From positions 310,001 through 374,000 of the forward strand of contig NZ_SDQE01000001.1 of assembly GCF_004153455.1 (NCBI RefSeq): a DNA stretch of 64,000 nt, in the 5' to 3' direction. The notes under the pieces were generated by a model. That model did no database searches and was not told the DNA's origin. It was given only the letters and a program-made list of their open reading frames with translations. The stretch comes from Allopusillimonas ginsengisoli. GTDB taxonomy: Bacteria; Pseudomonadota; Gammaproteobacteria; Burkholderiales; Burkholderiaceae_B. The position numbers and the translations under genes were made by a program. Within the stretch, counting starts at the first letter, position 1. The number at the start of each line of letters is the position of its first letter. Below are positions 1 to 8,015 of this stretch, one piece after another.

Positions 1-633
1 CCCCTCGACCTCAATTTGTCGCGCAGAATCAACTGCCACCAATTTGGCGTGTCTACGGGCAGCGGGCCAGCTTCCAACGTATAATCCCAGGCCGCACCCA
101 ATTCGCGCCGAAGAATTCCCGCCTGGACAGGCTTGTCGACGAAGCTTTGGATCACACCGAACGCGATCGACCGAGTAACCTCAACGACATCCATTTCTGC
201 TACACCGCCGAGCACCGTGTCGAACGTGCGTCGAATCTCTTTCGCACCTTTCGGCGCCCGGTTGGGGTCGATATGGCCATCCAGGTAACAATTGCAGACT
301 TGGCGAGCCGCCCGCACGCCCGCCCCCTTGCGTTGCTTGGCCGCTTGTTTCTGCACGGCCACTTCGGCTTGTTCGGTACGTGCCTCCATCGCGGGATCCT
401 CACCAGCATCAGGTTGCGTACGTAAGGACTCCCAAGCGACAATAGCAGCAGGAAGAGACATGATAGGCCAATGCCCGATCTTGATTTGACGCATCCGGCC
501 ATCCGTCGGGCTTTTATATTTGTACGCCCAGGTGCGCCTGGTTTCGAAAGCTAACAACCGGAGCCCCGGGGCCATCAATGTTAATGTGTTGTTTTGGCTG
601 CAGCAGTTTGGCTGCTATCGCGTCGAATTGCAT
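1..633 (-). pseudogene. Tyrosine recombinase (DUF4102-type), partial and frameshifted
   Basis: The minus strand encodes the N-terminal half of a P4-like phage integrase: an arm-type DNA-binding domain (RTWAYKYKSPTDGR, IGHWPIMSL) followed by a core-binding segment (LDGHIDPNRAPKGAKEIRR, AFGVIQSFVDKPV, LGAAWDYTLEAG). It runs off the window before the catalytic domain. The first 20 or so codons, from ATG at 633, are in a different frame from the rest; the switch falls near 565-575 in a CCCCGGGG run and fits loss of one base. Restart at the ATG at 576 is possible. It lies outside the ICE repeats and belongs to a second element extending left. A sequencing error could also explain the shift. Confidence 0.7.
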
Positions 634-965
634 CCCAGTCCCGGTGTAGGTTTACAAAACCTGCTGAAAAAACCTACGCCAGAATCACCAGTGTAGATAG
701 ATTTAGATAGACGTAGATAGCATAACGAATGCAAAACACCGAGCCATTAAAATCCGAGCAGAGTCAGCAAACAAGGGGCATAGTGCCCGAAAGGCCTGCA
801 TTTCCAAAGGTTGATGTGTCAGCACACACTCCCATGGTGGAGGAGGAGCAGTTGCTGTCGGGGACAGAAAGGCGAAATTATCTTTTATAATCAATTAGTT
901 AATAAAACTACGCCTTACTTGTCTCTGGCTTGATATGGGCATCGATTGGCATGATTTAGCGACTG
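634..965. other. Non-coding junction left of the ICE
   Basis: I see no credible gene here. It contains an inverted repeat (GTAGGTTT at 646-653 and AAACCTAC at 670-677) just upstream of the left integrase fragment, and three TAGATAG heptamers at exact 10-bp spacing (694-700, 704-710, 714-720). Helically phased short repeats beside an integrase gene could be arm-type recombinase or Xis sites; that role is inference. Confidence 0.5.
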
Positions 966-990
966 AATTGTCCCAAATTTGTCCCAAGAA
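966..990. repeat. Left 25-bp direct repeat, putative attL core
   Basis: Identical over 25 bases to 63294-63318. Inside it the nonamer TTGTCCCAA occurs twice, 11 bp apart. The copy lies just outside the first ICE-borne gene, which makes it the likely left attachment site. Confidence 0.8.
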
Positions 991-1142
991 TTTGGTCATC
1001 AACGTGGAGCATATTCAAGGGTATGCAGGCATACTTTGCAGCGCTTCGCTGAGGTACGCTGTATTGCCCTGCCGTATGGAATGCCTGCTTCTCATATCCG
1101 TCGCATAGTGGAGAATTATTGAACGGAAAAATCCGATGCTAA

Positions 1143-2048
1143 TTACAGCCAGCCTGGTCGATTTCCCCAATCTATCGGGAAGCCTATTTCTGCCAAATGC
1201 ACCTCTGGGTATTTGGCAAACAGGGCTTTCAACTGTTCTGACCATTCCAGCGGTAGGCCTATTTGTCGCAATAGGTAATTGATAACCGTTGCCACGGCAT
1301 AGAACGATTTTGAATCGGAAAACCGAATGTCTGCCTTACGATAATCTCTGGGAGCAACGCCAAGCGTCACGCGAAGCAGTTGCCCGCTATGAGCCACCAT
1401 GTTCCGTACAACTGTCAGAGTATGAATCCACGATTCAAATACTTCAGTCGCATCCACATTGAAGCGCCGACTGATTGCTTTGCGATCATCGGGATTCTTC
1501 AGCAACTGATAGGTTCTGGACCAAAGCCCAAAGGTTACGCACTCGCATACTGACCAACTGGGCGGAAGATGCGGTTCGCTGTACCGCGAGAAATAATGCT
1601 TCACAAATGTCTTGTCGCGGGCTCGATCTACCTCGGCCTCGATCTTCGCCACAAGCTCAGCTGCGCCCTGCCGCCGCCCTTGCCTGAACAAGTTACCATC
1701 CAGGAACCAATGCGGAGAATGCTTCAGACTCAGATGGTTTGCCATCACGACCCGCACCGCAATTTCCAGGCGCTCGACGGCAGCCATGGTCAGGGCTCGC
1801 AGCTCTCTATCAAACTCGCAGCGGCTGACAATCTGTTCGAACCGATATCCAGCGGGAAAGTTTTTCGTGACTGGATCGACCAGATGATGCCAGTACCCTT
1901 TGAGACGATATCCGCCCACGAAACGCATGTAATTACGCGCTTGCCCACGCTTAAAATCATCCACGACCAACCCCTGCCGCTCCAGCTTCTGGAGAAGCTG
2001 CTCCGGCGAGGACGCTGGTTTGCTAAATGGAATGCGATTTATTGCCAT
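1143..2048 (-). CDS. Abi_2 (AbiD/AbiF-like) abortive-infection protein with HEPN motif
   Basis: This 301-residue protein matches the Abi_2 family, known from lactococcal AbiD/AbiF phage-exclusion proteins. Visible landmarks are the N-terminal YMRFVGGYRLKGYWHHL block, FDRELRALTMAAVERLEIAV, the central SWSVCECVTFGLWS, and near the C-terminus RNMVAHSG, which is the Rx4H signature of HEPN ribonucleases. I start it at ATG 2048 (MAINRIPFSKPASS) because that is where family-like sequence begins; the longer open frame runs back through the decayed DUF2274 copy. No strong ribosome site precedes it. It sits alone at the left end of the ICE, a common place for defence cargo. RNase action on phage infection is a family-based inference. 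Confidence 0.85.
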   Translation of the reverse strand: MAINRIPFSKPASSPEQLLQKLERQGLVVDDFKRGQARNYMRFVGGYRLKGYWHHLVDPVTKNFPAGYRFEQIVSRCEFDRELRALTMAAVERLEIAVRVVMANHLSLKHSPHWFLDGNLFRQGRRQGAAELVAKIEAEVDRARDKTFVKHYFSRYSEPHLPPSWSVCECVTFGLWSRTYQLLKNPDDRKAISRRFNVDATEVFESWIHTLTVVRNMVAHSGQLLRVTLGVAPRDYRKADIRFSDSKSFYAVATVINYLLRQIGLPLEWSEQLKALFAKYPEVHLAEIGFPIDWGNRPGWL

Positions 2049-2145
2049 GGGCGTAATATGGGCGCAAAAAACCCGCCTTTTGCACGTCTGCGTTAGCAGA
2101 ACCCTACCCGAAGATAGGACGTGTGGCGGGTGTGTTGAGACTATT

Positions 2146-2461
2146 CTAACCCAACCAGCCCTCCTCACGCAAACGCCGGAAAGGCCGACAGAAACTGGGG
2201 CCAAGCCGTTCGCGGCAATGCCTCTGATGCAAACACAACACGACGTCCTCCGCCCTTCGTGAACCCCCGGTCCCCGCCATGAACGCTTCCAGCATGTGTG
2301 GAATCAGTGTCACGGCATCGACCGATTCCCCATAGGTTTGTGCGTGCAGCTCTGCGTAGCGGTCTAGATCGGCCTTCAGGCCAGTCAGACACGGGAAGGT
2401 TAACTTAACAGTTTCGGTCTTCGGCAGCGGCCCAAGCCGCTGTTTTTTTAGTCGCGCTCAT
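2146..2461 (-). pseudogene. Decayed second copy of the DUF2274 gene
   Basis: Read from ATG 2461 on the minus strand, this is a diverged copy of the DUF2274 gene at 4772-5014: LGPLPKTETVKLTF, LKADLDRYAELHAQTYG and VTLIPHMLEAFMAG all align with it. A run of seven A residues (2443-2449 on the complement) puts the first six codons out of frame with the rest; six would restore the frame. The C-terminus is also changed and runs to a stop at 2146. I call it a pseudogene, although slippage on the A7 run could in principle give some full-length product. Confidence 0.75.
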
Positions 2462-2620
2462 TGTGAACACCCCCTTGTTGAAGAAAAGCGGTTGGTAAGG
2501 CCTCAGCACCAGATCACGGTTGACGATGATGTGCACTGGCAACCCTGAGCGGGTGGTCAACGTAGGTTGGATGTTCATGTTGCGAGCCGCTGCTATCGCT
2601 CTAGTTTCTGTGGGCGATGT
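2405..2620 (-). pseudogene. Truncated duplicate of the trbI 3' end
   Basis: The frame ending at 2405 carries RNMNIQPTLTTRSGLPV and RDLVLRPYQPLFFNKG, nearly identical to the last 60 or so residues of TrbI (4968-6308). The rest of trbI is missing upstream. As with the intact pair, this fragment overlaps the start of the neighbouring DUF2274 copy. The two trbI/DUF2274 junctions lie about 2.55 kb apart in the same orientation and bracket the sulfide cassette. Confidence 0.8.
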
Positions 2621-2865
2621 CTGCCTTGCAGCGAGCTCAGTCATGGACGGGCTGACCGCATTTGGACTTAAAACGGTCACCCAAGCAGTTGCGAAGGACT
2701 ACATCACTGGCACCTCCACGCATTGGAGCTTAACGTCAAGGTCGAGCTTGCTCCGTTGGCGAAGTCAGGTCTGCAATAGCAGTGCCGCTGACTTATGCTA
2801 CATGTGCCCGCGCACGCTCGTCACTTTTCTACCTCACTCGATCACATCCGATGCAGCAAACCGGC

Positions 2866-3738
2866 CTATGCCTCGGCCAAACTGACGGGGATCTTGAGGT
2901 AGCGCACGCCGTTGGATTCAGACTCCGGCAAGCGGCCCGCACGGATGTTGACCTGAATGGAAGGCAGCAGCAGCGTGGGAGCCGGAAGTGTGGCATCGCG
3001 AGACTGGCGCATCTCGGTGAATGCCTCGGCGCCCACGCCATCGCGCACATGCACATTGCTCTGGCACTGCTCGGCAACGGTCGATTCCCACGCATACTCG
3101 GTGCGCCCCGGAGCCTTGTAGTCGTGGCACATGAACAGACGCGTTTTTGGCGGCAACGCCAGAAGCCGACGAATCGACAGGTACAGCATATATGCGCTAC
3201 CGCCTGGAAAGTCAGCGCGAGCCGTGCCGTAATCAGGCATGAACAAGGTGTCCCCCACGAACACAGCGTCACCGATACGGTACGACACGCAGGCGGGCGT
3301 ATGGCCTGGCGTATGCATAACCTCTACGGTCAGCGCACCGATGTGGAAGGTTTCGCCATCGCGAAACAGCCGGTCGAACTCGCTGCCGTCGCAGAAAACA
3401 TCGTCCAGGTTAAACACTGGACGGAAAATCCGCTGTACGTCGCGAATATGCTCACCGATAGCGACAGGCGCACCTGTACGAGTTTTGAGGTAAGGCGCTG
3501 CGCTCAGGTGATCCGCATGCGCATGGGTTTCAAGAATCCATGCAATCTGCAGTTCACGCGCATGGACGGCGGCCAGCATGCGATCAGCAGAGGTGGTGGA
3601 AGCCTTGCCGCTGCGGTGGTCGTAATCCAGCACCGGATCAATGATGGCGGCTTGGCGGGTGGATGGGTCAGAAACTAGATAGCTCACCGTATTGGTGGCT
3701 TCATCGAAGAAGGACTGAATGTCAGCGGCAGGAAACAT
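2866..3738 (-). CDS. blh: Metallo-beta-lactamase-fold persulfide dioxygenase (Blh type)
   Basis: This 290-residue MBL-fold hydrolase has the metal ligands THAHADHLSA (HxHxDH, about residues 93-98), HTPGHTP, GDTLFMPD and a later MCHDY. The pattern fits the Blh/ETHE1-like branch that oxidises glutathione persulfide to sulfite plus glutathione, rather than glyoxalase II. It is divergent from a BigR/SqrR-type repressor gene across 75 bp, with a rhodanese gene beyond, which is the known Blh-BigR sulfide-response arrangement. I expect it to be induced by sulfide or persulfide. Substrate assignment rests on family and context. Confidence 0.85.
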   Translation of the reverse strand: MFPAADIQSFFDEATNTVSYLVSDPSTRQAAIIDPVLDYDHRSGKASTTSADRMLAAVHARELQIAWILETHAHADHLSAAPYLKTRTGAPVAIGEHIRDVQRIFRPVFNLDDVFCDGSEFDRLFRDGETFHIGALTVEVMHTPGHTPACVSYRIGDAVFVGDTLFMPDYGTARADFPGGSAYMLYLSIRRLLALPPKTRLFMCHDYKAPGRTEYAWESTVAEQCQSNVHVRDGVGAEAFTEMRQSRDATLPAPTLLLPSIQVNIRAGRLPESESNGVRYLKIPVSLAEA

Positions 3739-3825
3739 AACTTGTCCATCCAGGGGTACGGAGTCTTGAATATATATTAGTTTATGCTAAATTAGAAAAA
3801 TACGAAATAAATTGTGATTGTGACT
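3739..3825. promoter_or_regulatory. Divergent promoter and putative BigR operator
   Basis: The gap between the dioxygenase and repressor genes is AT-rich and contains TTAG-N6-CTAA (3777-3790) overlapping CTAA-A-TTAG (3787-3795). Such symmetry is expected of an ArsR-type dimer operator controlling both genes. I cannot match it to a verified BigR consensus from memory. Confidence 0.5.
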
Positions 3826-4125
3826 ATGAAAGACAAGCAGTTCCTACAAGACGGAGCGAAGCAGGCGGCTGCCATGTTACGAACCGTCGGCAATGAGCAC
3901 CGCCTGTTGACCCTCTGTTTACTGATCGAGCATGGGGAAATGACGGTAGGTGCGCTGCATGAATACGTACCCTTGAGCCAATCCGCGCTGTCCCAGCATC
4001 TGGCCAAGATGCGCGAAGAGGGCCTAGTGACGTTCCGCCGAGAGGCACAAACGCTGCATTATCGGATCGACAACCCAAACGTGGCCACCCTCATTGCCAC
4101 ACTCAAGGCTATTTTCTGCCCCTGA
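3826..4125 (+). CDS. bigR: ArsR-family persulfide-responsive repressor (BigR/SqrR type)
   Basis: A winged-helix repressor of 99 residues from ATG 3826; GTG 3814 would add four residues, and neither has a clear ribosome site. The helix-turn-helix lies around LSQSALSQHLAKMREEGLV. Only two cysteines are present, C31 (LLTLCLLIEHGE) and C98 (IFCP). Their 67-residue separation matches the redox pair of BigR and SqrR, which form a disulfide or polysulfide bridge with reactive sulfur and release DNA. Typical metal-site cysteines of ArsR or CadC are absent. It probably represses itself, the divergent dioxygenase gene and the downstream rhodanese gene. Confidence 0.85.
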   Translation: MKDKQFLQDGAKQAAAMLRTVGNEHRLLTLCLLIEHGEMTVGALHEYVPLSQSALSQHLAKMREEGLVTFRREAQTLHYRIDNPNVATLIATLKAIFCP

Positions 4126-4150
4126 ACCCGACTGTCCGGAGTCAATTTTC

Positions 4151-4675
4151 ATGTCTTTAAAGCCTATTTCCCCCCAAGCAGCCCGAGACCTTATGAATCA
4201 CGGCGCAATCCTGATCGACATCCGTGCAGCGAACGAATATGCTCGCGAGCACATCGCCGCCGCACGCCACGTCCCCATGGAAGATCTGAAAAGCTCAGCA
4301 CCGCTCGACGCCACGGCGGGCCTCATCTTTCACTGCCGTTCCGGCAATCGCACACGTATCAATGCTCAGACACTCAGCGCATGTGCGGCCTGCGAGGCTT
4401 ATGTACTGGACGGGGGACTCGATGCCTGGAAGAAGGCCGGGCTGCCCGTGGTGACAGATACTTCCCAGCCGATGGAGTTGCAGCGCCAGGTGCAGATTAC
4501 GGCAGGCTCGCTGGTCCTGTTGGGCGCTGTGCTGGGCGCCACAGTCTCGCCCTGGTTTCATGCGCTGTCGGCAACCATCGGCGCTGGCCTGGTGTTTGCT
4601 GGTGTATCTGGATTCTGCGGGATGGCCCGCCTGTTGATGCGTATGCCATGGAATCGTAAGGCTGTGGCCGGCTAG
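4151..4675 (+). CDS. Rhodanese-domain protein with DUF2892-like membrane tail
   Basis: This 174-residue protein has an N-terminal rhodanese domain (about 1-100) with the active-site loop HCRSGNRTR, the Cys being the persulfide carrier. A C-terminal pair of hydrophobic helices follows (VLLGAVLGATVSPWF and AGLVFAGVSGFCGMARLL), typical of DUF2892. It starts at ATG 4151, 25 bp after the repressor stop, and is probably cotranscribed. It would move sulfane sulfur at the inner face of the membrane, completing the persulfide-handling cassette. Confidence 0.85.
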   Translation: MSLKPISPQAARDLMNHGAILIDIRAANEYAREHIAAARHVPMEDLKSSAPLDATAGLIFHCRSGNRTRINAQTLSACAACEAYVLDGGLDAWKKAGLPVVTDTSQPMELQRQVQITAGSLVLLGAVLGATVSPWFHALSATIGAGLVFAGVSGFCGMARLLMRMPWNRKAVAG

Positions 4676-4771
4676 GCTAGATACGTCTGCCTCCAGGCAT
4701 CTTATCACCACGCTCCTGGCTTTCCGACGTTTCTATGTGACTGGCGCACTGCACTCGCAAAAGGCATCAAA

Positions 4772-5014
4772 TCAGCCATTTTTCTCCCTGCTGCTCCATT
4801 CGCCACCTCTTCTAAACCCACGATCTCCCGCTATGAACGCCTCCAGCATGTGCGGGATCAACGTCACTGTACTCACGGTTTTCCCGTAAGTCTGCGTGTG
4901 TAACGCTGCATAGCGGTCGAGATCGGCTTTCAGGCTGGCCGGACATACGAAGGTTACCTTGACAGTTTCAGTCTTGGGAAGCGGTCCCAGCCGCAGTTTT
5001 CGGGTGGTGGTCAT
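4772..5014 (-). CDS. DUF2274 family protein
   Basis: An 80-residue basic protein (KLRLGPLPKTETVKVTF, LKADLDRYAALHTQTYGK) of the DUF2274 family, usually encoded directly after trbI in conjugative elements. Its ATG lies inside the 3' end of trbI (about 47 bp overlap), so translation is probably coupled. A ribbon-helix-helix-like role has been suspected from length and charge, but no function is visible. A decayed copy lies at 2146-2461. Confidence 0.85.
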   Translation of the reverse strand: MTTTRKLRLGPLPKTETVKVTFVCPASLKADLDRYAALHTQTYGKTVSTVTLIPHMLEAFIAGDRGFRRGGEWSSREKNG

Positions 5015-6308
5015 TGTGTGACGCTCCCTTGTTGAAGAAAAGCGGCTGGTACGGTCGCAGCACCAGGTCGCGGTTGACGATGATGCGCACCGGCATTCCT
5101 GCACGGATAGTCAGTGTCGGCTGGATGTTCATGTTGCGCCGGGTCATCTCTTGGCCGACCTGATTGATGTTGTCCTGGGCGCTGTCGCGTCCGGCGATGA
5201 TGACGCGGTTGCCGTCCTGCCGGTTTTCCGGCGCGGCCAACTCGGCTCCGACGCCCAAGAGCGTCGTCAGCACGGCACCGCCTATGATGCGATTCCAATG
5301 CCAGTCCACATCGTCTTCCAGGCCGGCGAACCCGGTCGGGTCGGCACCAACTAGGTTATCCAGCGTCAATGAGGCCGTATCAGGCAGGATGACCCGATGC
5401 CATACGACCTGCACCCGGCTTTGCCCATAGCTGACTTGGCTGTTGTAGCGCCCCAGGATGCGCGAACCTTGGGGAATCAACAGGTGCTTGCCGGTCGCGG
5501 AATCATAGACGGGTTCAGTCACGGTGCCGATCACATCCCCCGGAAGGTCAGACTTGATGCCCGTAACCAGCGCAGCGGCGATTACAGTCCCCGCCATAAC
5601 CTGATACGGCGAGGCCGGCATTTGCAAATCCCCAGAATTACGGGTTTGCGTAGAACCGGATTGCAGGAAGGCTTCTTTCTGGTCTTGCCGGTTCTGTGCC
5701 GCAGTGGGATCGGTAGGTTGCGCCTCCGTCGAGGCTGGCCCTGCGGCCAACGGGTCGAACGCAGCTAAGGAATCATCCATTCCGGGCGCGACAGGCATCG
5801 CCTGCGCAGCCGTTACCGTGGGCTGGCCGGTGCGGAAGAATACAGGTGAAGCGGCTGCTGCTTCTGCTTCCTTACGCCGCGCTTCGCGTTCGGCAGCTTG
5901 CGCGTCAACCCCCGGCGGCGCATAGGTGGCAACCGCCGGCTGCTGACTATTCACGATGGCCGGCCCCAGATCGCCCGGCAGGGGCGGCCCGAGCTCCGGC
6001 ACATCGGACGGCACGTCCGGGGCCGACAGCATGGAATAGTCAGCGGGCAAGATGTCCAACCCTTCCGACTTGGACACCCGGTCGACGTTGTACAGCTCGG
6101 TGTGCTCGCCCGCGCCGCGCCGCTGCGGTTGCAGTGACCAGATGGTGGCACCCAAGGCCGCCGCCGACAGCCCTGCCACCAGGAGGGCGAGCATGCGACG
6201 GTTTAGTCGCGTGACGGGCCGTGGCCGTGCGCGCAGCGCCACGGTTTCGGGGGCCACCTTATCCGTCGCCTGTGGCGTGGCTTGTTCGGATCTGTGTTCC
6301 TCGCTCAT
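4968..6308 (-). CDS. trbI: TrbI/VirB10 conjugation channel protein
   Basis: A 446-residue VirB10 homologue: cytoplasmic N-terminus, one membrane helix (MLALLVAGLSAAALGATIW, about 38-58), a Pro/Ala-rich periplasmic linker and a conserved C-terminal beta-barrel domain (KHLLIPQGSRILGRYNSQV, VIIAGRDSAQD). It spans both membranes in the type IV secretion core complex and transmits ATPase signals. ATG 6308 is preceded by GGAGGAA. It lies 2 bp after trbG, near the end of the operon. Confidence 0.95.
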   Translation of the reverse strand: MSEEHRSEQATPQATDKVAPETVALRARPRPVTRLNRRMLALLVAGLSAAALGATIWSLQPQRRGAGEHTELYNVDRVSKSEGLDILPADYSMLSAPDVPSDVPELGPPLPGDLGPAIVNSQQPAVATYAPPGVDAQAAEREARRKEAEAAAASPVFFRTGQPTVTAAQAMPVAPGMDDSLAAFDPLAAGPASTEAQPTDPTAAQNRQDQKEAFLQSGSTQTRNSGDLQMPASPYQVMAGTVIAAALVTGIKSDLPGDVIGTVTEPVYDSATGKHLLIPQGSRILGRYNSQVSYGQSRVQVVWHRVILPDTASLTLDNLVGADPTGFAGLEDDVDWHWNRIIGGAVLTTLLGVGAELAAPENRQDGNRVIIAGRDSAQDNINQVGQEMTRRNMNIQPTLTIRAGMPVRIIVNRDLVLRPYQPLFFNKGASHNDHHPKTAAGTASQD

Positions 6309-6310
6309 AC

Positions 6311-7303
6311 TCAGTTCCTCCGCGCCACGCCATCGGTACGCTCTATGCGCACCACGTCGCCTCGATCACCACCCAGGCGCAGTTCGGCTGCGCCAAAGAG
6401 TCGATCCACGATGTAGTACGGCGAACGGAAGCGATAGTTGACCAGTTGACCGTCGCCCTCAGCACCGATCACAAAGAGCGGTGGCAGCTCCCCTTGAGCA
6501 ATCCCTGCAGGAAACTGGATATAGACCTTCTGTCCGTCATCAAAGGCGCGCAGCGGCTTCCAGGGCGGATTGCTGCCGCTGACTGCATACCGAAAGCGCA
6601 GGCTCTCCAGCGCCAGCCCGGTATCGACGGACGCGCCAGCCTGCGCGGCCCGGTTCTGGCGGTGCAAGGCTAGCATCCGATCCTTCGGGTACTCCCAAGA
6701 CACCGACGCCATCCATGTCTTTTCGGTGGACGTCAGTTCCAGCAGATAGGTTCGGCGATTGGTGGTAATGACGAGGTTCGTTTTCAGGCCTGAGCGGATA
6801 GGCTTGACCAGCACATTCACGCGCAAGTCCGCGCCGCTGCCGCTGGACGTGTCGCCCACGATCCAGCGCACGGTGTCGCCGGCTGCCACCGTCACCAGCT
6901 CCTCGCCGGGCTGCAGCGCAATCACCGTTACGCGGCCCACGCCGGTATAGACCTGATAAAGCGCCCCATCGCTATAGGGCCAGACCTGAATGGCATTGAC
7001 ATAACCTTCGCGTGTGGGCGCAATCCGCGCTTCGGCATTGGCGCGGGACACCCGGACGGTTTCATCGGTGGGTTCGGGCGTGGACTTGCCCGCATCCGTG
7101 TCCGGCAAGGGTTTCAGTTGCGCCGGCAGCGCCAGCGGTTCGGGCACGGCAATCACTTCGACCGGGCTGGGTGGTTCGGGCAGCAGCTCGGCGGCTACCG
7201 GCTCATCGAGCGAAATGGCTGGTGGTGGCTTGCCGTGCGTAGCGCACCCAGCGAGGATGATCAGGGTTAAGGGGGCAACCCACATGCGGACAACATTAAT
7301 CAT
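6311..7303 (-). CDS. trbG: TrbG/VirB9 outer-membrane core-complex protein
   Basis: A 330-residue VirB9/CagX protein with a lipoprotein-like signal peptide (LTLIILAGCATHGK, lipobox LAGC), a Pro-rich linker, and the VirB9 domain (YVNAIQVWPYSDGALYQVYT through SPYYIVDRLFGAAELRLGG). It forms the outer-membrane layer of the mating channel with TrbI. Its start codon overlaps the trbF stop as ATGA and is preceded by AAGGAG. Confidence 0.95.
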   Translation of the reverse strand: MINVVRMWVAPLTLIILAGCATHGKPPPAISLDEPVAAELLPEPPSPVEVIAVPEPLALPAQLKPLPDTDAGKSTPEPTDETVRVSRANAEARIAPTREGYVNAIQVWPYSDGALYQVYTGVGRVTVIALQPGEELVTVAAGDTVRWIVGDTSSGSGADLRVNVLVKPIRSGLKTNLVITTNRRTYLLELTSTEKTWMASVSWEYPKDRMLALHRQNRAAQAGASVDTGLALESLRFRYAVSGSNPPWKPLRAFDDGQKVYIQFPAGIAQGELPPLFVIGAEGDGQLVNYRFRSPYYIVDRLFGAAELRLGGDRGDVVRIERTDGVARRN

Positions 7304-8004
7304 GGCTGTGCTCCTTCCGACACGTTCAAATCTCGACTCCAGGACAATCCATGGACATACAGGCCCAAGGAATTCTTTCTCAGTTCGCCCTCTGTTTTCG
7401 GCGCCTTATGGACAAGCGTGATGACGGCAGACCAGCGCTGCGTGGACGCAAGAGCGCCGTTGGCGTAGTGCCGTTCAATCCAGCGAATGTTGAAGGTCAT
7501 GTCGCTGGCTCGAACCACGCTATAGACCTCCACAGTTGTGGACTCCTTACCCACTTTTGCGAAAGGACTGTTCTGCCGTGCATATTCGTTCAGCACGGCG
7601 GCACCGCGATCCGTCGTGTAGCGGTAGGCCTCAAGCCAGCTTTCCCTCACGACCACGGGGTCAATAGAAAGCGAGCGAACAAGCTTGATGAAGCGTTCAA
7701 GATGCGTAACGATCTCAGCCTCCTTCGGGCTGTAGGGTTCTGTAGCTTTGCCGACCGCCCGCGTATTCCCCAGGCTATCGACCTCCACTACATAGGGAAC
7801 GATCGTGGACTGCATCGAGCGCCACACCAGGCCACCGGCCATGAATAGCGCGAGCAGCAGGCAGCCGAAGGCCATAAGCCGCCAGTTTTTGGCCTGTACG
7901 CGAGCCGAACCGATCCGGTCATCCCAGACCTGGGCGGCGGATTGATATGGGGTTGCAGGTTGCGGTGTCTCGGCATAGCGCACCTGCGGTCGTTTGAAAC
8001 GCAT
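7300..8004 (-). CDS. trbF: TrbF/VirB8 inner-membrane scaffold protein
   Basis: A 234-residue VirB8-type protein: short cytoplasmic tail, one membrane helix (LMAFGCLLLALFMAGGLVW, about 43-62) and a periplasmic NTF2-like domain (SLSIDPVVVRESWLEAYRY, FNIRWIERHYANGALAS). It nucleates assembly of the inner-membrane complex. AAGGAG lies upstream of ATG 8004; the stop overlaps trbG. Confidence 0.95.
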   Translation of the reverse strand: MRFKRPQVRYAETPQPATPYQSAAQVWDDRIGSARVQAKNWRLMAFGCLLLALFMAGGLVWRSMQSTIVPYVVEVDSLGNTRAVGKATEPYSPKEAEIVTHLERFIKLVRSLSIDPVVVRESWLEAYRYTTDRGAAVLNEYARQNSPFAKVGKESTTVEVYSVVRASDMTFNIRWIERHYANGALASTQRWSAVITLVHKAPKTEGELRKNSLGLYVHGLSWSRDLNVSEGAQP

Positions 8005-8015
8005 GGTTGTTCTCC

